Below, one piece after another: positions 8,942 to 15,165 of a stretch of DNA of 40,456 nucleotides (position 1 is the stretch's first letter; each line of letters begins with the position of its first letter). The DNA lies in IMG/VR virus record IMGVR_UViG_3300039191_000106, positions 1 to 40,456 of that record. One strand, given 5' to 3'. The translations under genes were made by a program, and so were the position numbers. The notes under the pieces are model-generated. The model saw only the letters and a program-made list of their open reading frames with translations, had not been told where the DNA came from and did no database searches. The stretch comes from a virus.

Positions 8942-9336
8942 TTTTTTTTCGTTTCTTGTTGGCTGGTGCTATCTTTTACTTGATCAACTATTACAGATAA
9001 AATCTTATTATTATTTTGAATTCCATCCGTAACATTGCTTTCGCACATCATGCAATATAATTTATGTGCATTAGAAGTTGGCTCAACCTCTCCATCAATT
9101 TCGACCGTCATACTATCAATTGTTTTCTTGCTTTCTTCATCAAGTAAACAATAAGTAGTTATAGCCAAGTCTAAAGGTGTAGGCTCTTGCATTACAGAAG
9201 ATAAATCTTTCCCTTTTGGAAGGGCTGCATTGATGTCAATAAGCTTTCCAAAAGTCATAGGTACGATTGTTAAATTAACAACCGCACCCGAACAAACAAT
9301 TGATAGCTTTTTGTCTTTAACTACGCAATTTTTCAT
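8854..9336 (-). CDS. Tail assembly chaperone (gpG-like), 160 aa
   Basis: The gene lies between the tail tube and tape measure genes and starts 2 bases after the tube gene's stop. The N-terminal sequence with VNLTIVPMTFGKLIDINAAL is compatible with the short tail chaperone that coats the tape measure during tail assembly. The last ~28 residues after the KKK codons (8949-8941) are basic and unlike the rest, as expected for the unshifted product of a programmed frameshift gene. The assignment rests on position plus frameshift architecture. Confidence 0.75.
   Translation of the reverse strand: MKNCVVKDKKLSIVCSGAVVNLTIVPMTFGKLIDINAALPKGKDLSSVMQEPTPLDLAITTYCLLDEESKKTIDSMTVEIDGEVEPTSNAHKLYCMMCESNVTDGIQNNNKILSVIVDQVKDSTSQQETKKKTLAIRLFMMLKKFTTRSARTIHTPMNCS
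8940..8949 (-). promoter_or_regulatory. Slippery A10 run for -1 programmed frameshifting
   Basis: On the minus strand, codons ACG AAA AAA AAA ACA of the chaperone gene contain ten consecutive A residues. A -1 shift at the last AAA continues in the open frame 8941-8630. The zero frame ends at 8854, so both products contain the common N-terminus. Polymerase slippage or a sequencing length error in the A run would give a similar picture. Confidence 0.7.
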
Positions 9337-9337
9337 A

Positions 9338-10219
9338 TTAACTCGCTATTATATCACGATATTTCATAATTCCATTTTTAGCGATATCTCTATACATGGA
9401 GATAGTTATGGAAGCTTCAGAAAAGGCGTTTTCGGTAAAGTTTATCGGAAGTCCCGCACCCGCACACCTAAAGCAATCAAGCTCTGACATAGTGCCATCA
9501 CCTTGGCGACCTGAAGATATAATCAATCCAAAGTCATTAAATACATCAGTTGAACCGCCAACTGTTACTTCACGGCTTCCTGTATTAATCGGTCTTGTGT
9601 CAAAAGTAGCGGTATCGCCTGTCACTAATGCTATAGTTCCAGATCCACCAGTTAATTCAACGCCTGTGTTTGGAATAGTCACCGCCGTGGAAGAAGTTAT
9701 TGTTAATGGTGAAGCTGTTATTTTCAGTAAATCGTTTTGATAAACAAGATCATCGCCATTAGCAAAATCGACATCATTTCCCGCATAAACATCAACTGTT
9801 GTTGAAGAGGCTGCGACAACTACGAATTTACTAAACTTCAAACTGGCTTCTTCACCAGATTCAGCGGTTGCAGTCGCTACACCAGTTGCGGCAACAACAG
9901 AAACTCCGTTTTTATTTGTAAGAGTGCTTACATTTCCAGAAGTTTCTGCTGCGTTTATTGTCATTGCTTTTCCAAGTAAAGTTTCAAACAAGAAAGACGG
10001 ATATTCTCTTAATGTTAAGGAAACTTCCGCAGTAATTAAACCACGTTCTACTTTCCAAGCATATTTTGAAGAGCCGCCGTTTAAAGGAAAAAGCTCCCCT
10101 TCAGACGATACTTCAGCAGAAGCATCAACTCTTGCCCGACCTAAGTAGTTTCCAGTTGTTACATTGTACGCTGTTAGCGTGTGGATGCCGAAAATGGCAT
10201 TCGGTTGTGATTCTGTCAT
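9338..10219 (-). CDS. Major tail tube protein, 293 aa
   Basis: A beta-rich, Thr/Ser/Ala-rich protein with the N-terminal segment NAIFGIHTLTAYNVTTG and a C-terminal part including CFRCAGAGLPINF. It lies immediately before the tail chaperones, the position of the major tail protein in siphoviruses. The central part (about residues 90-200) is low-complexity and could be an inserted Ig-like surface domain, as in lambda gpV, but I cannot demonstrate that. No sheath gene is present nearby, in agreement with a non-contractile tail. Confidence 0.75.
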   Translation of the reverse strand: MTESQPNAIFGIHTLTAYNVTTGNYLGRARVDASAEVSSEGELFPLNGGSSKYAWKVERGLITAEVSLTLREYPSFLFETLLGKAMTINAAETSGNVSTLTNKNGVSVVAATGVATATAESGEEASLKFSKFVVVAASSTTVDVYAGNDVDFANGDDLVYQNDLLKITASPLTITSSTAVTIPNTGVELTGGSGTIALVTGDTATFDTRPINTGSREVTVGGSTDVFNDFGLIISSGRQGDGTMSELDCFRCAGAGLPINFTENAFSEASITISMYRDIAKNGIMKYRDIIAS

Positions 10220-10232
10220 TTTTAGAAGCTCC

Positions 10233-10400
10233 TTAAATTACTTGCTCTGTTGTTAAATTGGTGTGAAATCTTTTAGGTATTTTTAAGCTTATTATATCAT
10301 CGCCTTTTTTTATCTCATAACGCTCGTGATTCTGAACGATTAAGAAATCTTTCTTTGCAATGATTTTATCGTTTCTTGGTTCTGTTTTTTTATCTGCCAT
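10233..10400 (-). CDS. Small basic protein of the head-tail region, 55 aa
   Basis: ATG at 10400, stop at 10233; the product begins MADKKTEPRNDKIIAKK and continues with FLIVQNHERYEIKKGDD. It fits tightly between the tail tube gene (start 10219) and the tail terminator-like gene (end 10405) on the same strand, which supports its being real. Mu-like phages have a short gene in about this position (the gp38/DUF2635 place); similarity in sequence is not evident to me, so the function is unassigned. Confidence 0.65.
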   Translation of the reverse strand: MADKKTEPRNDKIIAKKDFLIVQNHERYEIKKGDDIISLKIPKRFHTNLTTEQVI

Positions 10401-10404
10401 AAGC

Positions 10405-10875
10405 TTATCCTATTATTGTTGAAACTACCGTTATACCGCCTACTTTAAAGTCTGCGCCTTCGTTCAATGATGCGTTCGCTGGGAGCAATTCCGTTACTTT
10501 TAGATTCGTATGCCTGCCACTTTTAAAACTCTCTTGCACGACCTCTCTTAAACAACGTGAATAACGTAAAACTTTAGTTAATGTGCCTTCACAATTTGAG
10601 TTATTAAAAACAACTTCAAAGTTTACGCTTATCTGTAATGCCGTTTTGTTGCCGCTGGCATTAGCTGTTAAGTCAACAATTCCGTAATAAATAAAAGGAT
10701 CAACATTAAAGACTTGATCGTTTGCGTTATTAAAATAACTTTCATTCGCAACAGGCAATAATTGAATAGAGTCGGCTTTTTCAGCGTTTATTTCTGTTAT
10801 TTTCGCTGGCAATTTTGATTGCATCTTTGCTAAAATATCAGCTAAATAACTTTCTATATCGTATTTATTTGACAC
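10405..10875 (-). CDS. Tail terminator / head-tail joining protein (Mu gp37-like position), 156 aa
   Basis: I place the start at GTG 10875, preceded by GGAGGT at a spacing of 8 bases; the longer frame up to 10905 would need a TTG start without such a site. The sequence has FIYYGIVDLTANASGNKTAL and a C-terminal part with LKVTELLPANASL. It follows the gpG-like gene with an 11-base overlap and precedes the tail tube gene, the usual place of the tail terminator that caps the tube. The identification is positional. Confidence 0.55.
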   Translation of the reverse strand: MSNKYDIESYLADILAKMQSKLPAKITEINAEKADSIQLLPVANESYFNNANDQVFNVDPFIYYGIVDLTANASGNKTALQISVNFEVVFNNSNCEGTLTKVLRYSRCLREVVQESFKSGRHTNLKVTELLPANASLNEGADFKVGGITVVSTIIG

Positions 10876-11341
10876 GTCCGAGCACCTCCAATTTTGAGGC
10901 AACAAAATCAGCTATCAACCTTTGGAACCTTAAAGATTGAGCGTCATCAATAAATAAATATTTCCTTGCTGGCATCTTCTTTGTGCCTCTTTGGATATAC
11001 CCGCTATATTTAACATTTGTACCTTGAACAAGTGATTGCCTGCCGATATGACGTATTGTGTCGCTATTTCCACGACCTGTTACTGAATCCCTTAACGCAC
11101 CGCTTGATACAAGAATAGGCAAACTTCCAAGTGTCGCAGCTTTGCGTTTTGCATAGGCTTTGCTTAACGACGGATATTGACCATCGCCTTTTAAAATAAA
11201 GTTTTGCTTTGTCGTTTTGAATATATCTCTTGATATCTCGCCCATGACAAAACGCAAATCTCCAACAGATTTAATTGCTGAATCAAGATTAGCTTTAAAC
11301 TGTATATCATTCTCTATTTTATAAGAAACTTGACCTACCAT
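10865..11341 (-). CDS. Virion morphogenesis protein, Mu gpG-like, 158 aa
   Basis: The protein carries SKAYAKRKAATLGSLPILVSSGALRDSVTG in outline, followed by QRGTKKMPARKYLFIDD, the pattern of the phage virion morphogenesis family (Mu gpG, tail completion). In this family the LRDS and P-x-R-x-[FY]-L/F elements are conserved. The gene overlaps the DUF1320 gene start-to-stop (11335-11341) and the next gene by 11 bases, so the connector genes are translationally coupled. The gpG family acts in joining or completing tails and heads. Confidence 0.8.
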   Translation of the reverse strand: MVGQVSYKIENDIQFKANLDSAIKSVGDLRFVMGEISRDIFKTTKQNFILKGDGQYPSLSKAYAKRKAATLGSLPILVSSGALRDSVTGRGNSDTIRHIGRQSLVQGTNVKYSGYIQRGTKKMPARKYLFIDDAQSLRFQRLIADFVASKLEVLGRVK

Positions 11342-11793
11342 TGATCAACCCCCTTTTCAAAAAAAGGAACTATCCCAGCATTGCCCGATTCGGTATGAAA
11401 AGAAGAAAGCCCACTAACACTGTCAATTTCTGTTTCATCAGGTAAATCAAGTTTATTATCTCGCAGCATGGTTAGTGTCTTTATGCTTTCACGGTATGCG
11501 CTGCCTGCTGTCATTTCTTGCGGAATATTGCTATCAGGAATAGGAACTGATTTTTTTAGATTTAATATTTTAGAGGCTCGGTATACTACTAAATCAACCG
11601 CTATTTTCTTCACGATTAAAAGGCTGGAAGCTCCGGTTATAGGTGTATCGTAACGCTTGCCTAAATACATGTTTATTTGTGCATCAGCTTGATCTAAAAA
11701 ACCCGCTATAGCATCAGACGTAACTTGCCCCGCTGAGCCAAAAGCAATTCCTTTCATTTCTTCTATAATATCGGATTCCAGCGCATAGGTCAT
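11335..11793 (-). CDS. Head-tail connector, Mu gp36-like (DUF1320), 152 aa
   Basis: The N-terminus MTYALESDIIEEM, the segment IAGFLDQADAQINMYLGKRY and the following helical part with KKIAVDLVVYRASK are typical of the DUF1320 family exemplified by Mu gp36. These proteins are head-completion or adaptor components. It lies between the gp35-like and gpG-like genes, the same order as in Mu, with short overlaps. Confidence 0.85.
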   Translation of the reverse strand: MTYALESDIIEEMKGIAFGSAGQVTSDAIAGFLDQADAQINMYLGKRYDTPITGASSLLIVKKIAVDLVVYRASKILNLKKSVPIPDSNIPQEMTAGSAYRESIKTLTMLRDNKLDLPDETEIDSVSGLSSFHTESGNAGIVPFFEKGVDQW

Positions 11794-11796
11794 ATC

Positions 11797-12153
11797 TTAA
11801 ACTTCCTTAATGAATCCAAGTTTGCCAAATTCTGTAAGTTTACTTTCAGGGCAAGCTTTACCTTTAGCATAAAATAAACCGTTTCTTTTTAGATTCTGTT
11901 TTAGCACCCAACATTTACCAGTTATTTTAATATCTTTTTGCTCTACATCCAATTCTGCAATATCTGATTCACTTGCTTCTGTAGCAGCTTCATGTTCTTC
12001 ATCTAGTTTTGAAGCTTCTTCTTCAGCCTCTATTGCTTTTGCGTCTTCTGCTTCCATTTCTGCAAGTAATGCGGCGTCTTCTTGAACTTTAGCTGCTTTT
12101 TCTTCTTTTTCTTGTGCTAGTTGTTTTGCTTCTGCGTCTGTTTTTTTAGTCAT
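11797..12153 (-). CDS. Mu gp35-like head protein with acidic Ala/Glu-rich coiled-coil N-terminus, 118 aa
   Basis: Residues 1-70 are almost only Ala, Glu, Lys and Asp and predicted helical or coiled-coil. The C-terminal part, KDIKITGKCWVLKQNLKRNG and on to FGKLGFIKEV, resembles the small domain of Mu gp35-type proteins. The order capsid, gp35-like, gp36-like, gpG-like matches Mu-type head modules. It is separated from the capsid gene by a hairpin terminator. The function in the virion is not established; assembly adaptor or capsid accessory is plausible. Confidence 0.6.
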   Translation of the reverse strand: MTKKTDAEAKQLAQEKEEKAAKVQEDAALLAEMEAEDAKAIEAEEEASKLDEEHEAATEASESDIAELDVEQKDIKITGKCWVLKQNLKRNGLFYAKGKACPESKLTEFGKLGFIKEV

Positions 12154-12183
12154 TTCATTACCTAGTTTAGAATTTAAAAAGTT

Positions 12184-12207
12184 GGGGTAAAGCCAAAGCC
12201 CTACCCC
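12184..12207. terminator. Hairpin terminator/attenuator just after the major capsid gene
   Basis: GGGGTA (12184-12189) pairs with TACCCC (12202-12207) around a 12-base loop. On the minus strand it lies 6 bases after the capsid stop codon and is followed by AACTTTTT; on the plus strand it is followed by eight T. A partial terminator here would leave capsid message more abundant than the downstream connector genes. Confidence 0.6.
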
Positions 12208-12213
12208 TTTTTT

Positions 12214-13146
12214 TTATTGAATCGCATCTTTAATTAGATATCCAGCGTCTGGATTTGCAATCAGTTGATCATAACTATCATCAACCATTATTTTCATTGC
12301 ATTTGCAGGATCTTTAACCTCATGCTTAAACACTCTACGAGAATCAGCAAATTGTTGAAATCTATAACCTAGTGAAACTTGACGCTTTGAAGCTTTTTGA
12401 GGAGCAACACAAAATACAATATGCTTTCCCCATACAGGCAATATGTTAGAAGTTTGCCCTTGCTTGGCAGCTTCGTAAATCGCCTTAGCAACTAGAACCC
12501 TTTTAACATCTAGCACATGTGCTAAATCTTCAGTGGTTAGCTGTCCGGAGCGGTTATATTTATAACCTACTTCTAAGATCTTTGGGTGATAACGCAAAGT
12601 GTCCCATACAGCCCAAGGTAAAATAACAGTATCGGGAGCCATACCAACCTTGTTATAAGTTGCAGCTCTTGCGGTTTTAAAATCACCTATTGGATCTGAA
12701 TTGGCATAATCATTATATTGATCAGTTCCTGAAAGTGTTACATTATTTGTCAAAATAGCTGTATCAGATAATGTATCTGCTAACCCTTTTTCTTTCGATA
12801 GTAATAATAAACCAGTTAGTTCATCAGTTGTATCAACTTGTGCGTCAAAGGGCTTATCTACGTTAGCAAACTCTTCTTCTGTAATAATGTCTTTCAAACC
12901 ATGCTTATCAACACTATATGTGTCGGTTGAATAATGGCGTGTGTCAACTTGTGGATATTGGTTTTTTCCACCAGTTAACGTAGTCACTATGCGCATGTGA
13001 CCAGAGCCATAAGACCCTAGCTTGCCAGATGATTGCTTTACTTTTACCATCGGCAAAATTTCTTCTGAAACAAACCCATCAGGAACTATTTTATTTGATA
13101 CTTCCGTTAAAAGTTTATCGACTTGTGCAGTCTGTTGTGAACCCAT
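12214..13146 (-). CDS. Major capsid protein, 310 aa
   Basis: The sequence opens with a helical N-terminus (QVDKLLTEVSNKIVPDGFV) followed by EEILPMVKVKQSSGKLGSY. It contains ADTLSDTAILTNNVTLSG and PDTVILPWAVWDTLRYHP, segments found in phage major capsid proteins of the HK97 fold with this gene size. It sits between the decoration protein and the gp35-like gene and is followed by a terminator hairpin, as expected for the most abundant late product. It lacks a long N-terminal scaffold domain, in agreement with a separate scaffold encoded in the protease gene. Confidence 0.88.
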   Translation of the reverse strand: MGSQQTAQVDKLLTEVSNKIVPDGFVSEEILPMVKVKQSSGKLGSYGSGHMRIVTTLTGGKNQYPQVDTRHYSTDTYSVDKHGLKDIITEEEFANVDKPFDAQVDTTDELTGLLLLSKEKGLADTLSDTAILTNNVTLSGTDQYNDYANSDPIGDFKTARAATYNKVGMAPDTVILPWAVWDTLRYHPKILEVGYKYNRSGQLTTEDLAHVLDVKRVLVAKAIYEAAKQGQTSNILPVWGKHIVFCVAPQKASKRQVSLGYRFQQFADSRRVFKHEVKDPANAMKIMVDDSYDQLIANPDAGYLIKDAIQ

Positions 13147-13189
13147 TTTAAAAACCCTCGTTTTTATAATTAAAAAAATTTATATTGTA

Positions 13190-13870
13190 CTACGTGCTTA
13201 GTCCTACACTTCCAACATTTGCAAGAATAAAGCCGTTTCCACTAACATCTACATAAACCGCCAAGGCTTCATCTGGTGCGTTAAAAGTTGCAATGTTGTT
13301 TGTTCCGTCAAATGTGCCAGAAGCCAACGTTAGTGTGTGAGAAGCCGTTCCTGATGCGCTTGTGTCTTTTGCAACAAAAAGCCCTTTATGGTTTGCGAAA
13401 TCCGCTATAGTGGCAGCAATAACAACTGAGTTGTGAGCCAATTCAACCGATTGAATACCAGAAGAAACCGCACCCGAAGCTGTTAACGCCTGAACGTTAG
13501 TTGCTGTTGAAGTTGGTTGTATCACTAACACACTAAATTGATCGTTATCAACTGCGCTTGATAGCGCCATTGCACAATAATTATCACCACTTGAAGCCGT
13601 TACAACGTCACCCGCTGAATCAGTTTTAAGTAGATCGCCAGCTGTAATTGTTCCGCCAGCTATGGCAGTTGCACCACCAGCAGCAGAAGCAATTTCTGCG
13701 GATTTTCCTGCGGCTGGCAAGTTTTGCACAAAACCAACAATAGAAGCGTTAGCACCGGCAACATCAACTGCGCCGTCTGCTGATAATATAACGGCTTTGT
13801 ATTGTTTAGCAGAAAGATCAGATCCAGCTGCTAGATTTAAAATTCTTGAAAGGGTTGCTGTAGAAGCCAT
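13190..13870 (-). CDS. Capsid decoration/cement-like protein, 226 aa
   Basis: A Gly/Ala/Ser-rich beta protein that lies between the protease/scaffold gene and the capsid gene. The region SADGAVDVAGANASIVGFVQ and GGTITAGDLLKTDSAGDVV resembles the small beta-barrel of phage decoration proteins (DUF2190 type), in which each turn ends in G-D. The C-terminal half is a second beta domain. Position and motif together suggest a cement protein stabilising the mature capsid. Confidence 0.65.
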   Translation of the reverse strand: MASTATLSRILNLAAGSDLSAKQYKAVILSADGAVDVAGANASIVGFVQNLPAAGKSAEIASAAGGATAIAGGTITAGDLLKTDSAGDVVTASSGDNYCAMALSSAVDNDQFSVLVIQPTSTATNVQALTASGAVSSGIQSVELAHNSVVIAATIADFANHKGLFVAKDTSASGTASHTLTLASGTFDGTNNIATFNAPDEALAVYVDVSGNGFILANVGSVGLST

Positions 13871-13922
13871 ATCCTTAAATCCTTAATTTATGTTAAAAAT
13901 AGTTAACTATTATTAGTTAGTC

Positions 13923-14426
13923 TTAGTTAGTTACGATCTTTGCGGCTTCTGAAAATGATATTCCATCAGACTTTACTAAAGCACTACACTTTTCAGAAAA
14001 TGATTTAGCTGCAATATCTGCTTCTGCATCTGCTGGATTTTCACCACTTCCCGCACCTTCTAAATTAATACCGGCTACCGCTTTTTCTGCAAAAGTAGCA
14101 AAGTCGTTCTCCATGAAAGAAACACGCTGCGCTTCTACGACTTTGCCATTTGTAAACATTGCGTTGAACGTAGCTTCTTTTACTTGCTTTGCATTTGATT
14201 CCGTCAAAGTCTTAATTTCCGTAGAAAGCTTTTTAACCGTATCTGTTAAAAGAATTACATCAGCAGTTTTATCTGCAAGCTTTGTATCAGCTAGTGCTTT
14301 TGCGTCTGAAAGTGTTTTGGTTTCAGCTTCGATATTTGCTTTCAAACCCAATGCTTCACCTATTTTTGTTTTTTCTGCGTCTGTAAAAGTAGCAATAGAT
14401 TTTAGAACGTCTTTTAAGTCAGCCAT
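13923..14426 (-). CDS. Scaffold protein from an internal start (Mu gpZ-like), 167 aa
   Basis: In the same frame as the protease, codon 162 is an ATG beginning MADLKDVLKSIATFTDAEK, directly after an Asn-rich linker (NNKDRVNN). AGGG lies about 8 bases upstream. The product is a helical, charged protein of scaffold type. Expression from the internal start is an inference by analogy with Mu gpI/gpZ and lambda C/Nu3. Confidence 0.5.
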   Translation of the reverse strand: MADLKDVLKSIATFTDAEKTKIGEALGLKANIEAETKTLSDAKALADTKLADKTADVILLTDTVKKLSTEIKTLTESNAKQVKEATFNAMFTNGKVVEAQRVSFMENDFATFAEKAVAGINLEGAGSGENPADAEADIAAKSFSEKCSALVKSDGISFSEAAKIVTN

Positions 14427-14909
14427 ATTATTTACCCTGTCTTTATTGTTAAAAATTGTTTCTGAAAATATAGGCTGCATGTCTTTCACATGCGGTCTAT
14501 TCGTTATCCCAGCGCCAAATAATGCAGCGCCGTATTCTTTGCCTGTTTCTGAGTCTTGATAATCAAGAGTAAATTCAGCAGATATGTATTTTATTTCTTT
14601 TGCTTTGATCTTTGCCTTTGCTTTATCTGTCCACTCAATACGTGCGAAAAGCTTTTTTCCATCATCTTCAAGTTTTATTTCTTTAAACCACCCCGCTGCT
14701 TCTGCATAGGCATCGTGAAAATAATCAATTGCTATATCTACACGCATCGCCTTGTTATCAAAGTTAGCTTTAAACTGTTTTAAAACATCTTCATTAATAT
14801 CGAACTTGCCAAAAAAACTATGATCAAATTTGCCTTTACGGATTATTTCAACCCATTCAAGATTATCTTCTGTTACCTCTTGTAAAGCGAAATGAATGTT
14901 TTTTGACAT
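13923..14909 (-). CDS. Mu gpI-like prohead protease with C-terminal scaffold domain, 328 aa
   Basis: The N-terminal ~155 residues, with IIRKGKFDHSFFGKFDINED, IDYFHDAYAEAAGWFKEI and IKYISAEFTLDYQDSETG, match the phage I-like protease family (Mu gpI). Residues after ~162 form a Lys/Glu/Ala-rich helical region typical of an internal scaffold. In Mu, gpI and the scaffold gpZ come from one gene through an internal start, and the same layout is seen here (ATG 14426). The protease would process scaffold and portal-associated proteins during head maturation. It lies between portal and decoration genes. Confidence 0.85.
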   Translation of the reverse strand: MSKNIHFALQEVTEDNLEWVEIIRKGKFDHSFFGKFDINEDVLKQFKANFDNKAMRVDIAIDYFHDAYAEAAGWFKEIKLEDDGKKLFARIEWTDKAKAKIKAKEIKYISAEFTLDYQDSETGKEYGAALFGAGITNRPHVKDMQPIFSETIFNNKDRVNNMADLKDVLKSIATFTDAEKTKIGEALGLKANIEAETKTLSDAKALADTKLADKTADVILLTDTVKKLSTEIKTLTESNAKQVKEATFNAMFTNGKVVEAQRVSFMENDFATFAEKAVAGINLEGAGSGENPADAEADIAAKSFSEKCSALVKSDGISFSEAAKIVTN

Positions 14910-14957
14910 GTAAATATACCCTAAATATTACCAGCATCTTAAATAGTAACTATATAT

Positions 14958-14985
14958 AGTATATTAACAGAATAGAATTGTACAA
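14958..14985 (-). promoter_or_regulatory. Possible sigma70 promoter upstream of protease/capsid genes
   Basis: On the minus strand TTGTAC (14985-14980), a 16-base spacer and TATACT (14963-14958) precede the protease ATG at 14909. The -35 match is poor and the region is AT-rich, so a chance match is possible. A promoter would make sense in the only sizeable gap of the head gene block. Confidence 0.35.
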
Positions 14986-14994
14986 TAAAATTAA

Positions 14995-15011
14995 TTACAA
15001 CTAAATGTTGT
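14995..15011. repeat. Small perfect hairpin in the portal-protease gap
   Basis: TACAAC and GTTGTA flank a five-base AT-rich loop. It is one of several inverted repeats in the gap 14910-15165; function unknown. Confidence 0.5.
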
Positions 15012-15054
15012 AGATTGCGATTAACCACAATTTTCTTTTGTATTTAGATTCTAA

Positions 15055-15159
15055 ATGGCTTTCAATAATAACGTACAGGGATGGTGGCAGGATGCAATCC
15101 GTACATTCAAACCTGATAAGCGATTTGAATGTACTGATTATTTAATTAGGAAAAATTAA
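15055..15159 (+). CDS. Possible 34-aa peptide on the opposite strand of the head operon
   Basis: ATG at 15055, TAA at 15157-15159; the product begins MAFNNNVQGWWQDAIRTF and ends DYLIRKN. Its composition is protein-like, with a Trp pair, and it occupies the gap between portal and protease genes in the opposite direction. No clear ribosome binding site is seen, and a perfect inverted repeat lies inside it, so it may instead be part of a structured RNA element. No function can be assigned. Confidence 0.3.
   Translation: MAFNNNVQGWWQDAIRTFKPDKRFECTDYLIRKN
15101..15134. repeat. Perfect 11-bp inverted repeat with 12-base loop
   Basis: GTACATTCAAA (15101-15111) and TTTGAATGTAC (15124-15134) are exact reverse complements. 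A GGAT-GCA-ATCC mini-hairpin lies just before it. No T-run follows on either strand, so a simple intrinsic terminator is unlikely; an operator or RNA structure is possible. Confidence 0.8.
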
Positions 15160-15165
15160 CTCTAA

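Noticed and set aside
14113-14559. A long plus-strand frame over the protease/scaffold gene
   Set aside because: Antisense to a well-supported head gene, with low-complexity Ser/Val/Phe composition.
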